A stretch of DNA of 64,000 bases from Trema orientale (lineage: Eukaryota; Streptophyta; Magnoliopsida; Rosales; Cannabaceae), in assembly GCA_002914845.1 (NCBI GenBank), contig JXTC01000010.1, forward strand, positions 582,493 to 646,492, in the 5' to 3' direction. Each line of letters begins with the position of its first letter. Position 1 is the stretch's first letter. Shown piece after piece: positions 24,467-35,754 of the stretch. The notes beneath the pieces were generated by a model. It saw only the letters and a program-made list of their open reading frames with translations. It ran no database searches and was not told where the DNA came from. The translations under genes were made by a program, and so were the position numbers.

Positions 24467-24808
24467 ATTCACCCACCTCTCCTTAAATTTTCATCACAAT
24501 CCTAGTCAAAGAAAGTGAGTTTATCATCAAATATATTTTTTTCGACCTTTGGTGGTTAAAACTCAAATTTGGTTTTAAGTCTGTTTTTCAACCATGATCT
24601 AATTTTTACTAGATGGGAGGCACGAGTAATTTTGGGTTTCTAAGTGAAAGAAAAGTATATTCCTCTCCAACTTTTAAAATTGCTCTCAATCACTCTACCA
24701 AATATAGCCTTAATACCTTTGGTCAATTTATACAATTTTATAAATGAGTTTCCTCTTGTAGTCCCTATAAGTTACAATTCTAGGACTTTTCTCGTATCAA
24801 GTCAAAAC

Positions 24809-25520
24809 TGTAAAAATCATATTTTTAAAGGGGTAAATAAGTAATTTGTAACATAATGGCATTGTTGTAATTTTAATTTTTTAGAATATTAAAGTCAAAA
24901 TATCTTGAATATTAAATACAAGCTACCATTTTAAATTTTTGCATTTAAACCCCCTAGATAAGTCCTTCTCACATGAAAGGCTTGAAAGAGAGAAAGGGAG
25001 AGAGAGAGAACTCTCTGTCATGACTAGCCACCACTGGCTTTCTGGCCCGATGTGCAAGCCCACCCTGTTCGTCGAATGAAGATGAGCAAATCCCGACTAG
25101 CCACGCCAAAAACTGAGCCCCGACGCTGGAGAAATCTTCCTCCAAAAGTTTACCATCCCTCGGTGTTTTCCAGTCACCGGAGTTCCGTCGGACCTCCGTT
25201 TGACTCATCTTTGATACCATTAGATTTGTGTCGTTGTCGCCATCATTTCTCGATCACTTTCAGCCGTTAACTCACTTCCTGTAAGATTTTCACTATTTGG
25301 ACCTTTTACCAAAGTTTGTAAAAAAAGATATTTCTATAAATATTTCGTTAGGTAATTATTTTACCCGAGGTAATTATATGAGGTAAAAGAGGGTTAAAAT
25401 CATGAAAAATTACAGTTAGTAGATACTAAAATGATATCTGGAAATATGTTAATTTTCGAATTGAAAAATATGATATTTTCCTAATGCATAACGAAAAATG
25501 ATATTTTTGCAAAACTACAT
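24809..25520 (+). repeat. Partial LTR of the Ty3/gypsy family, sense orientation, upstream of CAT-C
   Basis: Starts TGTAAAAATCATATTTTTAA, like the LTR start of the family copies elsewhere here. It contains the GC-rich GGCGG/CCACC-type zone (about 25010-25270) and then a stretch shared with the LTR at 39775-41824: AAGATTTTCACTATTT followed by a GAGGTAATTATATGAGGTAA-like run and GAGGGTTAAAA. Similarity fades after about 25500 and the LTR's last third is not evident. It ends 0.6 kb before the CAT-C start codon. Confidence 0.7.
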
Positions 25521-26149
25521 AGTGTTGGACTGAAGCCCCTTACTACTTAGTTTGCGCCTTGGGCTGAGATTAGAAAACTGTTACTTTCTGAAAAATTATT
25601 GCAAAGATGACATTATTTTACAAATAATCAGTGAAATTGATACTTTTTCAAATATTTTCGAAAGTGATATTTTCTTAAATAATTATGTGATAATGATATT
25701 TTCTGAAATATTTTAGAAAAGTGATATTTTTGTAAAATAATCGATTCCTTCGCTCATCTCTTATGCGTATAATTTACATTCCAATATGATCTACTTTCGT
25801 CTTTTTTCTCTTGTAATTATCTTGGTCGTCAGTTTCAATTCATTGATTGATACCTGCCATTTTGTATAAACAAATTTTCCGTACATTGCGTTCCTTGACA
25901 ACCCCGCTTCAATCGATTGTGATATTTTCGAAAATTTTCTAATAAATTTAAAAAAAATAAAAATGATAATAATCGATATCATTCGTATGAGCCTTGTTGT
26001 TCCAATCGAAGACACATAAGTGATGACTTTTCTCTATTTAACCTTTGGGGCTCTGCCGAACTACGAGGTCAGTATTTGAACTCTCTATTTTCCACCACTT
26101 TCTTAGCTCATTTTTCTCGGGAAACAAACAGAGGAAGGAGACTTTGAAG
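25521..26149 (+). promoter_or_regulatory. Upstream region of CAT-C
   Basis: AT-rich DNA with repeated GTGATATTTT words at 25600-25740. A weak TATA-like CTATTTAA sits at about 26034-26041. The last part of the leader (AGCTCATTTTTCTCGGGAAACAAACAGAGG, quoted here only as a block at about 26106-26135) is shared with the CAT-D leader. Further upstream the two genes have nothing visibly in common. Confidence 0.4.
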
Positions 26150-29100
26150 ATGGGAGTTGATCAAGCAGAGGAAGGTGTAGTACTGAGGAGAAGAGGATGC
26201 TCGTGCACAAAAGACGATTTTCTCCCCGAGGAGTCGTTCCAGAGCTGGGGCAATTATGTAAAAGCGCTAAAGGAGACTCCGTTTCGGTTAGCGGATCGGG
26301 TCCTGAGCCGGTCCATGGACAGTACGGAGCTGGTGGATATGAAGGCTCGGAGCCAGAACGAGATGAAGAAGACGCTCAACTGGTGGGACCTCATGTGGTT
26401 CGGGATGGGTGCCGTGATCGGCGCCGGAATATTCGTTCTGACCGGTCAGGAGGCCAATGAAGATGCGGGCCCCGCCGTCCTCTTATCCTACGTCGTTTCC
26501 GGTGTCTCCGCCATGCTTTCTGTCTTTTGTTACACCGAGTTCGCTGTTGAGATCCCTGTTGCAGGTACTATATATGTGTATATATACGTATGTTTTTGTT
26601 AAGAATAAGAAAATTGATTTAATTTAATTTAATTTAATTTATAAAAAATAAAAAGAGTGCGATGAATTTGACTATTTGAGTAATGTTACAATAAGAAATG
26701 TTAATTTCTTACTTGCTCAAAAAAAAAAAAGAAGAAGAAATATTAATTTCTGAATAATTATAATTAATCATACATAAAATATCATTCCATACTTCGGTTA
26801 AAAAAAAAAAAATCTATTTCATGAGGTGTTTGACACTTAAAGTGTCTATAACATTATTCTATGACTTTTAATAATTTTTAAGTGGAATTATTTATTTTTC
26901 CATTTTATCTTTTTTTTAGTTGCTGATTGATGAATAAGCTAAATCCCATTTGATCTATGAGTTAATTGATTATTCATAAGGGAGTGAAAATCGGATTGAC
27001 TCTTCCCTTAAAAGGAAAACAATAAAAATAAGAAAAAAAAAATAAAGACTCCTGTAACTTTTATTTACTTATTTTTTTTATAAAAAAAAAAGAAGAAGAA
27101 AACCTTGATTATCAAATAAACTATATTATATTTGGCCACTGGAAAGAGCTAGCATGTAGATTATAGACAGATACCTCTGCTCTATATATTTTGTCCGTAC
27201 CATGACTCTCTAGAATATTCATGAAAATAATCATATTCTTAAGAAAGAATCTTACGCGGCCGGCAGCCAAAAAAACCATATTTTTATAGTATATATATAG
27301 TTTTAAAAAATTAAAAGGCGACGGAAAATCCAACGATAATCCTTGATTATCAAATCAGTGGTTTGTCTTAGAGTGATATAGTTGAATGAATTTGGATTCA
27401 AGTCGTTGTGGTTGAGCGTGGACCTTGTCTACGTTTGGATCTCACTCGATGACTAGATGATCCCATATGCTTCCTTAATTAATTAATGCCTTATGTAGTA
27501 TACGTTATAGCTAGACCCCAAAAAGTCAAGTCAATGGTGTAAAGCTTAAAAAGTTGCTCCTTAATTATTAGGAACACTAGTATGACGCAATAAATAAATA
27601 AAGAAATATCTCATCTAAATAATTTTAGGCAACTGATTCATGAGGGATAAGTAGGCTCATTATGATCCTTTTTACCTCCCAAAAATTATAGGGTTCAACA
27701 AATAGACAAAGTATAAACAGAAAATTTAACTAAAGGCTATACCTTGCAAGCTCCGAGTAAACTCATCATAGATTGGAATAGTACTAAATATTATAGAACA
27801 TCAATAATTAACTAGTAATAACTGAAAAATTAATCAAAAAAAAAAAAATTTGCCTTGTGCATGATTAATATACTCATGAAATGCTTTAAGCTCTACCAAT
27901 ATCTGTCAAAAGAGAATTACATTTTTGGTGGACTATATTGAAGTTCTGAGAAAGAAGACATTATTTAGGAATTGAGATGAGCAGTTCGATTATACACGCT
28001 AACGTGACTAGGGTTAGCTATCTCTAATATGGGAACAATTGTTTTATTTCATTAAATTAGAGAAAAATATATTCTTCAGCTAGCCCATGAACTGTGAAAT
28101 TCACTTTGCATTGTCTAGTCTTAATATTATTACTAAAAAGATGTGATTCTAAATTTCGATCAATCTTGTAGTAGTGAAAACTGTGACTAAAACGATAATA
28201 GTGTTTAACTAAATAGTCGAGAAAATATCGTAAAATGATCTTGTATTTCATAATTTTTTTTATGGAACTCCCTGTGTTTTACAAATTATGGGAGAGCCCT
28301 TTTGAATTTGATGTTTTATTATCAAAAGTTTTTGTAATTTAACTATTTTTAAAATTCGACTTCCTCATATTATCAAAATTAATTAGGAAAATTGATTTTA
28401 AAAAAATGACAAAATTACCCTTAGTTAATATTAGATTTAAATTTAAAATAAATTTAAGAATTGTCTATACCAATTTTCAAATGATATTTCGATTCTTCAA
28501 ATAATTTTACACGTGATAAAATAGTTTCCAAGCAACTATTTATGTATCTGAGCACAAAGTAAAAAATGTAATATAAACTTAAATTTACCATCTACTAAGA
28601 GTAATTTTGTCATTATTATTAATTTTTCAAATTTAATTTATTTGTGAATGTCAGATTTCAAAAATAGTCAAATTACAAAAATTTTTGTAATACAAAACCA
28701 AATTCAAGAGGGTATTCCCATATTTCTTATAACACATGGAGTTTCGATAAATAATAGTAAAAAAAAGGCAGAAATATAAGGTAAGTTTATGACATTTTCT
28801 CTTTTGCTTACTACAGTGTTGAGTAATGCTAATAACATTTTTCTCATGACATCATAAAAGGAAGTTCATGATTAGGTTGGTAACTTTGGTATTCAAAAGA
28901 AGTATTGCTACATATCATATTACCATACGAAATGCGCTGATCACTTGTAAAAATAGTATCACATGTGCTACGATAAAAAGAAAAATCAACTGTATCTCAA
29001 ACTATTATATGACATGATTTTAAGTACGTATATTAATTGCATTAAAAATGTTTGCATAGTGCTTTTTTTTGTTGGGGGGTTGGGGGGGGACAAACGTTGT

Positions 29101-30926
29101 AATGTTAGATTTTTTTCAAAATTATTGATGAACGTAATAGTACTATTGTTGGCTCACTTTGTAGCAAGTCGAGCTTTTGGGATGGATTGTTATTCTAACA
29201 TAGTATCATGTTTGAATTTTTGCAACTTCCTGATTTATCATGTGTTGGTTTACTGTTTGTTTGCATCAACCCTATGTTTAAATTTGCATTAATTCTTCCT
29301 CTTTGATTGGCTCATACGCGTATTGGATACTTTGCACCTCCAAATAGTTAAACTTTTGGGATAGATTTGCTAATATAACACTATCAAGTTTTCAACTATA
29401 TTTCACATCCCGATCCAAAAATTAAGTTAAGAAGATGCCATTACATAACTTCCTCATCACTTTCATACCATTTAATTATTCACATTTCAGGTGGTTCATT
29501 TGCCTACTTAAGGGTAGAGCTAGGAGACTTCGTGGCCTTCATAGCTGCTGGCAATATCCTTCTCGAATACGTGATAGGAGGCGCAGCCGTGGCCCGGTCG
29601 TGGACATCCTACTTCGCCACTCTATGCAACCATGACGCTGATGACTTCCGAATCAAAGCCCACGGCCTCTCTGAGAACTATAGCCACCTCGACCCCATCG
29701 CCGTTGGAGTCCTCGCCGTCGTTTGTGTCATCGCCGTCCTTAGCACCAAGGGCTCTTCTCGCCTAAACTACGTCGCTTCAATTGTCCACATTGTCGTCAT
29801 CCTCTTCATCATTATTGCTGGTCTCGCCAATGCGAATACCGCTAACTACACCCCATTCACACCCTATGGGCCACGTGGCATATTCAAAGCCTCGGCAGTG
29901 CTCTTCTTTGCCTATGTCGGATTCGATGCCGTCTCAACCATGGCGGAGGAGACCAAGAACCCCGGCCGTGACATCCCAATCGGGCTTGTCGGGTCAATGG
30001 TTGTCACAACTATTTTATACTGTTTGTTAGCCTTGACACTATGCCTCATGCAGCCGTATGGACAGATAGATAAGAATGCTCCCTTTTCTTTGGCCTTTGA
30101 GGCCGTGGGAATGAGCTGGGCCAAGTACGTAGTAGCCGCTGGGGCCTTAAAGGGCATGACTAGTGTCTTGTTAGTTGGGGCAGTGGGCCAGGCACGTTAC
30201 TTGACCCACATTGCTAGGACCCATATGATGCCTCCATGGTTGGCCCAAGTCAATGAGAAGACCGGGACACCGGTCAACGCCACAGTGGTCATGCTGGCTG
30301 CCACCGCGGTTTTCGCCTTATTTTCGGACTTAGATATTCTCTCCAAGCTTCTCTCAATCTCCACCCTTTTCATTTTCATGCTTGTGGCCCTTGCCCTCAT
30401 TGTGCGGAGGTACTACGTAAGTGGGGTCACAACTAAAGTCAATAGAATTAAGCTCATTGCTTTCTTAGTGTTTATTTTGGGGTCTTCAATAGCTACCTCT
30501 ATTTACTGGGCCAAGAGTGAGGGTTGGGTGGGGTTTGTGATTACTCTACCCGTTTGGTTTTTGGCTACATTCGGCCTTTGGTATTTCATCCCACAGGCCC
30601 GGAACCCTAAGATTTGGGGTGTCCCATTGGTGCCTTGGCTTCCCTCAGCTTCAATTGCCATTAATATGTTCCTTCTTGGGTCTATAGATAGACATTCATT
30701 TGAGAGATTTGCATTTTGGACTGGGGTAATTTTGGTCTACTACTTCTTTTTTGGATTACATGCTTCTTATGATACTGCAAAGGAATATGAGAAAAAGGGT
30801 TTAGAATTAGATGGGACCCAGTTGAAAAAGTTTGAAGAGGGAAATGAGTCTTCATTGGTCAAGGATTCTGAATCTGGTGGCTATGGTGGTGATTCAGGCA
30901 AAGGTTCTGCTGTTCTTGGAAAATAG
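26150..30926 (+). CDS. CAT-C: cationic amino acid transporter, CAT1/CAT5/CAT8-like
   Basis: Exons 26150-26564 and 29491-30926 give 616 aa; the phase-1 intron splits the same Gly codon as in CAT-A. The start is the ATG aligned with the paralogs; an in-frame open stretch upstream lacks an ATG. Features in order: basic N-terminus with CSC (17-19), DDFLPEESF, APC motif GAVIGAGIF (87-95), GSFAYLRVELGDFVAFIAAG after the junction, the FDAVSTMAEETKNPGRDIP segment, GQARYLTHIARTHMMPPWL, and the C-terminal CAT domain from WGVPLVPWLP through HASYDTAKEYE. The polar tail ends SESGGYGGDSGKG. By family it is a 14-span proton-coupled importer of basic amino acids. It is the source, or closest relative, of inverted pseudogene CAT-B and is nearly collinear with CAT-D. 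Intact by inspection. Confidence 0.95.
26565..29490 (+). other. Intron of CAT-C (2,926 bp)
   Basis: Donor CAG|GTACTA and acceptor CACATTTCAG|GTGG. Its middle (about 27315-27550) matches CAT-D intron DNA at about 48425-48680, and 27850-29490 matches the inverted copy at 21787-22673. It contains a foldback MITE at 28264-28745. Confidence 0.9.
28264..28745. mobile_element. Foldback MITE in the CAT-C intron
   Basis: The left end (GGAACTCCCTGTGTTTTAC, then TTATGGGAGAGCCCTTTTGA) is an imperfect inverted repeat of the right end for about 47 bp. The arms continue as AAAATTCAAATTTTTG-like palindromic sequence. No target duplication is clear. The corresponding position in the inverted CAT-B duplicate lacks it, so it probably inserted after that duplication. 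Confidence 0.7.
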
Positions 30927-31021
30927 TTCAGGTCTGAATATTGTTCAATTATGTGGAGTTTGGTTTCTTATGTTGTGCTTTTATGAATATGCTACAGCAT
31001 ACACTTAAGTCAGATGTGGTA

Positions 31022-31027
31022 AATAAA
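31022..31027 (+). terminator. Polyadenylation signal of CAT-C
   Basis: AATAAA lies 96 nt after the stop codon, within 3' flank sequence also conserved in the CAT-B duplicate. Confidence 0.5.
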
Positions 31028-31110
31028 GATTCTCTTATTTTGAGGTTCCTGTTGTTGATTACTAATGGTTAGCTAGTTTAATATGATAACAGTGATTTAA
31101 TACTGCTTGC

Positions 31111-33625
31111 TATCATTTCTCCTGTCCAATTGAGTATGTTTTTTTTACCTTATGTTGTTCTAATGCAAATGTTATTGCTAATGTTATGTTTCGTACAAAA
31201 ATGTGGTAAAATGGTAAATTTGACACCATATTTGAATAACAATGTTTTTTTTTAAATTTTTTGTATTTGATAATTAGTAAGTTAATCTCGTAATTAATTG
31301 AGTACTAAACAGTGCATTAATTGAGCATTAAAAAGTGCATTAATTAAGTAGTTTATGGAGCATTGAAAAATGTGAATTTTAATATTTTAAAATTATGACA
31401 TTATACTATACTTGATACTATATATAAATTTCAGAATAAATAGCATTGTATTGGATGATGATTGTTTTTTTTTTCTTTTCTTTTTTGGGTTAAAGCTATA
31501 TATGCTAAATTATAGTATCATAAGACCATCTCCAATGCAAAATGCTAAAAAATAATATGCCAATGTTATATTTGAAATGACTTGATAAATTTAGAACACA
31601 TTTTTTAAGATTTTCTCCAATAGATACATGCTAAAAAAAAATATTATATTATATTTGTACACTATTTTTATTTATAATTCTTCTTTTTTCTACTATTAAT
31701 TCCTATTATTGCACTATCTAATTACTAATGATAATAACTCTACTTACTTACCTACCAATACAATCACTCATATTCTATTTAAATGAGCAAAAATAGTCAA
31801 TAAAATCACTAAAAAAATTAGCAGCTTGTTAAGTGTGATCTTATAAGGGAATTTTGATGAGTCATAATCCAATTGTTTTGACTAATGCTTAACCATTCAT
31901 TACAAAGTTGATACATGCATCTTGATCAAGTGCGAATGATTTTCCACACTTTCCTCTAACTTGTAATTCTTCCCCCCTCTCTCTCCCCCTCTCCCACCTC
32001 TTTTTTTTTTTTTTGTAAAAATGTGAGTGGAAAAAAAAAAGTGCTGGAAAGTCTAATTTATAGAACTTAAGTGAGTTATATTGCGAATAAAATTTAATTA
32101 AAAAAAGAGATAAAAAAACAATATACATGTGGTGGTGGGCTGCATATTTTTTTTTAAAAAAAAAAATTGTAATGGGTACCTCCTTGCATGTCCTAAGTCA
32201 TCTGTAACTTCTCTTGTACTGCATAATTTGATTGGAGACATAGCCAAAAAAGCCACTTAGTATCATATTAATTCAAAAGCTTATTATGCATTAAATTTAA
32301 AATACAGACAAGTAGAAATGAGCATGGACTTAGAAAGTGAAATTTGACGTATCAATATGTCTATAAAGATAAATTTCTCACTAGGGATAAGGGTCATAGA
32401 CTCTTGTCTGACTAGCTTGAAACAAAAATCAATGTCATTATTGAACTCCTTCAATGATGAAAGATTCAGTTTTATCTATGTGGTAATATTAAGCACTGGT
32501 TAAACAAAATTCGAGCAATATATGAATGAATTATAGAGTATTTTCTCACCAATAAAGCCATAAATATATCTCGTTTATGGGGACAACCAAGGCAAGACAT
32601 CTCCTTTATCCTTTCCCAATATATATTTGAGCTTTGCTTTAGTAATTATACTCTTTTTTAAAAGGAAAACACGTTTAGTTTTTGTGAGATACTTATATAT
32701 ATGGACCAACATTCGCAATAGTTGGCGCTAATCAATACAAAAAAACTCTCTTTTAATACGTTTTTGTTCTGTATTCATTCTTTATACTCATAAAAATAAG
32801 TCCCTTCCTAAAAGTTATAAATCGTAAAATAAAGAAAAAATGTACATGTAAGGATATATGCTTTGCAATAGAGTTAGTCACTACAATATACAAATAACGA
32901 TATGGATATCAATACGAAAAATAAATTTTAGAGGAAATAAAGAAACAATGCAAGAGTGAAACAACAAAGACATTTACCAGTAAGAAGGGTGACCCTGGAG
33001 GAGGCATCCCAATTTACATAGAGAGATTAGTAAACTAATTGTTTAAGCCATTTGGGTGCGAAGGTTTTAGCACTCTCCAGGCTACCAGGTGGCGCCAGAA
33101 CTTACTTGGGTTGGACCCTTTGGTTTTATGAGTCGAACTCCCTCACTTGATCCATGCCCAAACCCAGATTAGCCTTTCTCGGGTCTCCCCAACGACCCTC
33201 ACTGCCTCTCTCGGACGCTCCGTACACCCTCCCACCGCCACCCAAATCTACGACCACTCCCTTGCACATCTTCTTCCCCTCGGCCTCCGCTCAGATCCTC
33301 CTCTGTAGCCTACTTCACTTAACTAGACCTTGGTGACTTTGTTTAGGATGGTGCATATAGTCTCGAAGCTTAACCTGGCCCCGTAGGCCCAATCCCTTTT
33401 TCTAGTGGAGCTAAAGCATGAAGACGAAGATGAGGACAATGACGGACACCTGCTATTTCACGACACATGGTAATGACCGAAGAGGAGTTCAATTTTGAGG
33501 AAATAGTTTGTTTCCGACCTGAATGGAGATAAAAAGATGTAGAAGGAAAAGGAGACTTGGGGATTTAGGTTTCGAAGAGGCTTACATTTACAGAACCATA
33601 AATTGGGGCTTGTTCTTTCTTAAAT
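31111..33625. other. Intergenic DNA with an unexplained GC-richer patch
   Basis: Mostly AT-rich with homopolymers. A segment around 31525-31640 (GACCATCTCCAATGCAAAAT) has the look of a short MITE without definable ends. 33000-33480 is clearly more GC-rich, with a 60-codon frame at 33154 (LAFLGSPQ start, proline-rich) that I do not recognise. It directly precedes the truncated gypsy LTR. Confidence 0.4.
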
Positions 33626-34365
33626 TCATTATAGCATCGTAGTATTTTAGATCGCTGGTGAGTTACTACAGTGCTAGATGAGAGACCTAGGCTCTTGCGC
33701 AGGTTTTATTTGATACATTTATGGGTAGTATCAGAATGTTGGGTACCTCTAATATAGAGGTATTACAGGGCCGTGATGAGAGGATGAGAGCTCACTTATT
33801 TATTTATGAATGTTTGATATGTGTAATAATGTGGTTTTAGATTTAGTTTTGAATATGTGCTTATTTTGGATACCAATCATTTTTAAACTTGATTTATAAA
33901 TAGATTTAAAAGTACTAATCATGTAGATTTGAGAACTTGCATCCATCCAAAAGGTAATTGAATTCCTACTGAGCATGTGAATGTTCATCTATTATTTTTC
34001 TCCCCTCAGCTAGTGCTAGGTGTGATTTTAGAGTCTCGAAAGCAGAGTATTGAGGAGCTAGTTACCTTGCTGGAAATTGGTAACTATGTAAAATATTTCA
34101 GTTTATTTAAATTGGCTTATATCAACACTTAAGGGCCTGTTTCACGGACTCGGTCCGTATAATTAGTGTACTGAATTATGAGACTGCTAATAGTGATGCT
34201 TGGTTTATTTTAATAAATTTCATTAATGATCTACGTCTAATGGTGATCACAAAACTGGGGAATTTTACTTTTAAAATTATTTTTATAAATTTTTCAAAAA
34301 TAAATTTTGAATTTCCACTTGTGAAATTCTCTTTCTGCCATTGACCCGGGATTTTAGTCATGACA
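33626..34365 (+). repeat. Truncated 5' LTR of the gypsy element
   Basis: Aligns with 41177-41824, the last third of the 3' LTR, starting at ATTATAGCATCG and ending GTCATGACA. The first two thirds of the LTR (about 1.4 kb) are missing. It retains about 100 bp, near 34190-34290, that the 3' LTR has lost. Confidence 0.85.
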
Positions 34366-34510
34366 GAAAATTTTGGTATCAGAGGGGATGTTTATCTGCC
34401 TAGAATGTGACACCGTTAGATTAGATTGTAATTAGTTTTCAAAAAAAAAGTTTTGAAATTCAGCATCATTGTCTCACTGACACTTTGGTATATTTATACA
34501 GACTAGTAAG

Positions 34511-35640
34511 ATGCCTCTGCGAAGAAGAGTATCGAGGTAAGAGCTAAGAACTGATACTCCTCTACTACAACAAGAAATTTCCGACCCTCTAGCAGATCTT
34601 TATGAAACTTGGAAATACTGGGACTAAGAGCTCAATAAGATCCTGAGATTCGTCAGGCCAGCTTTTTCAAGGATTTCATCAAGTTGAGTCCACATACTTT
34701 TGATGGTAAACTGGACCCCACCGTAACTGAGAAATAGCTCAGAGATATTAAGAAGATCTTTATAACTATTGGAACACCTACTAAGTTCTGAGTGATTTTC
34801 GCAATTTATAAACTATCACATAGAGTTGCCAATTGGTGGAAAATTATCAAACTATCACGACAAGAGACTGGTATGACTTGAGATCTCTTTGAAGGACTGT
34901 TCAGAGACTATTATACTAATGCTAGTTATAGATCTGCTATGATTAGAGAATATGAGCGACTCAAATAAGGTGACTTAACTCTGAACGAGTAGTATATCCG
35001 GTTCATGGAATTGGCCCAGTATGCTTATGCACCGAGAATAGACCCCGTGAATGAGTACTATTTTCGATTCACAGAATTGGCTCAATATGCTTATGCACTG
35101 GGGACAGACCCTACTCTTCAGATAGTCAAGTTCATAGAAGCTCTGAGGCCAGTTATCTTTGAGAAGATTGTGACTCAGCATTTTGATAACCTGGTTGATC
35201 TTGTTGCTACGACACAGAAAGCAAAAGCCTTTCTTGATAACAAGTCGACTTTAAGGGAACAGTCGAGGAACAGAGGTAATGACAAGAAGGCCAATAGGAG
35301 AAACCAAAGGCAGTTGCAATCACAAAATTCTCAGAGCATCTGTTTTTCCGGAAGAGGACGGTTTGGACCGTACGAATGTTTTCACTGTGGCCAGCATGGC
35401 TATCAGAAGAAATCATGTCTATCTTACCAACAGAAGCCAGTCTTATCTCAAGGTAGGCCATAGGGAAGCCAGTGTGCATCTATACTATTTCAGAGTAACC
35501 AGATAAATCCAACCCAGAACTAGTCTCAGGCATTCTACTCTTCCCCTTTCCAGTAGTCTTTTAGTTCCCAGTACCAGTGCCAGTACAGGCCGCGGTTCGG
35601 GCTACACTCAGAATTTTCAGACTCTGTAAGCTTCTGGTAA
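34511..35640 (+). pseudogene. gag of the gypsy element (broken)
   Basis: A reading frame opens at ATG 34511 (MPLRRRVSR) and is interrupted by stops within 10 codons and repeatedly after that. The longest surviving block (35005-35463) contains the end of the capsid region, a basic Arg/Asn/Gln-rich linker and a zinc knuckle (about 35380-35420) reading C-x2-C-x4-Y-x4-C. The metal-binding His is replaced by Tyr. A duplicated ELAQYAYA segment suggests a small internal tandem duplication at about 35005-35100. Confidence 0.8.
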
Positions 35641-35754
35641 TCAAGGAGGACGCGATATACTAGCACTGGTCTAGGAGCTAGTAGCAGCTGACCCGGTCAA
35701 AGGAGAGGGAACAAAGGGAAGAAGAAAGTTTATGGTCGAGCATTTGCTATCACT

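Noticed and set aside
33154..33336. Frame beginning with an LAFLGSPQ-like segment, reminiscent of plastid formyltransferase starts
   Set aside because: Only a handful of residues match from memory and the rest is proline-rich with no further similarity; not enough for a call.
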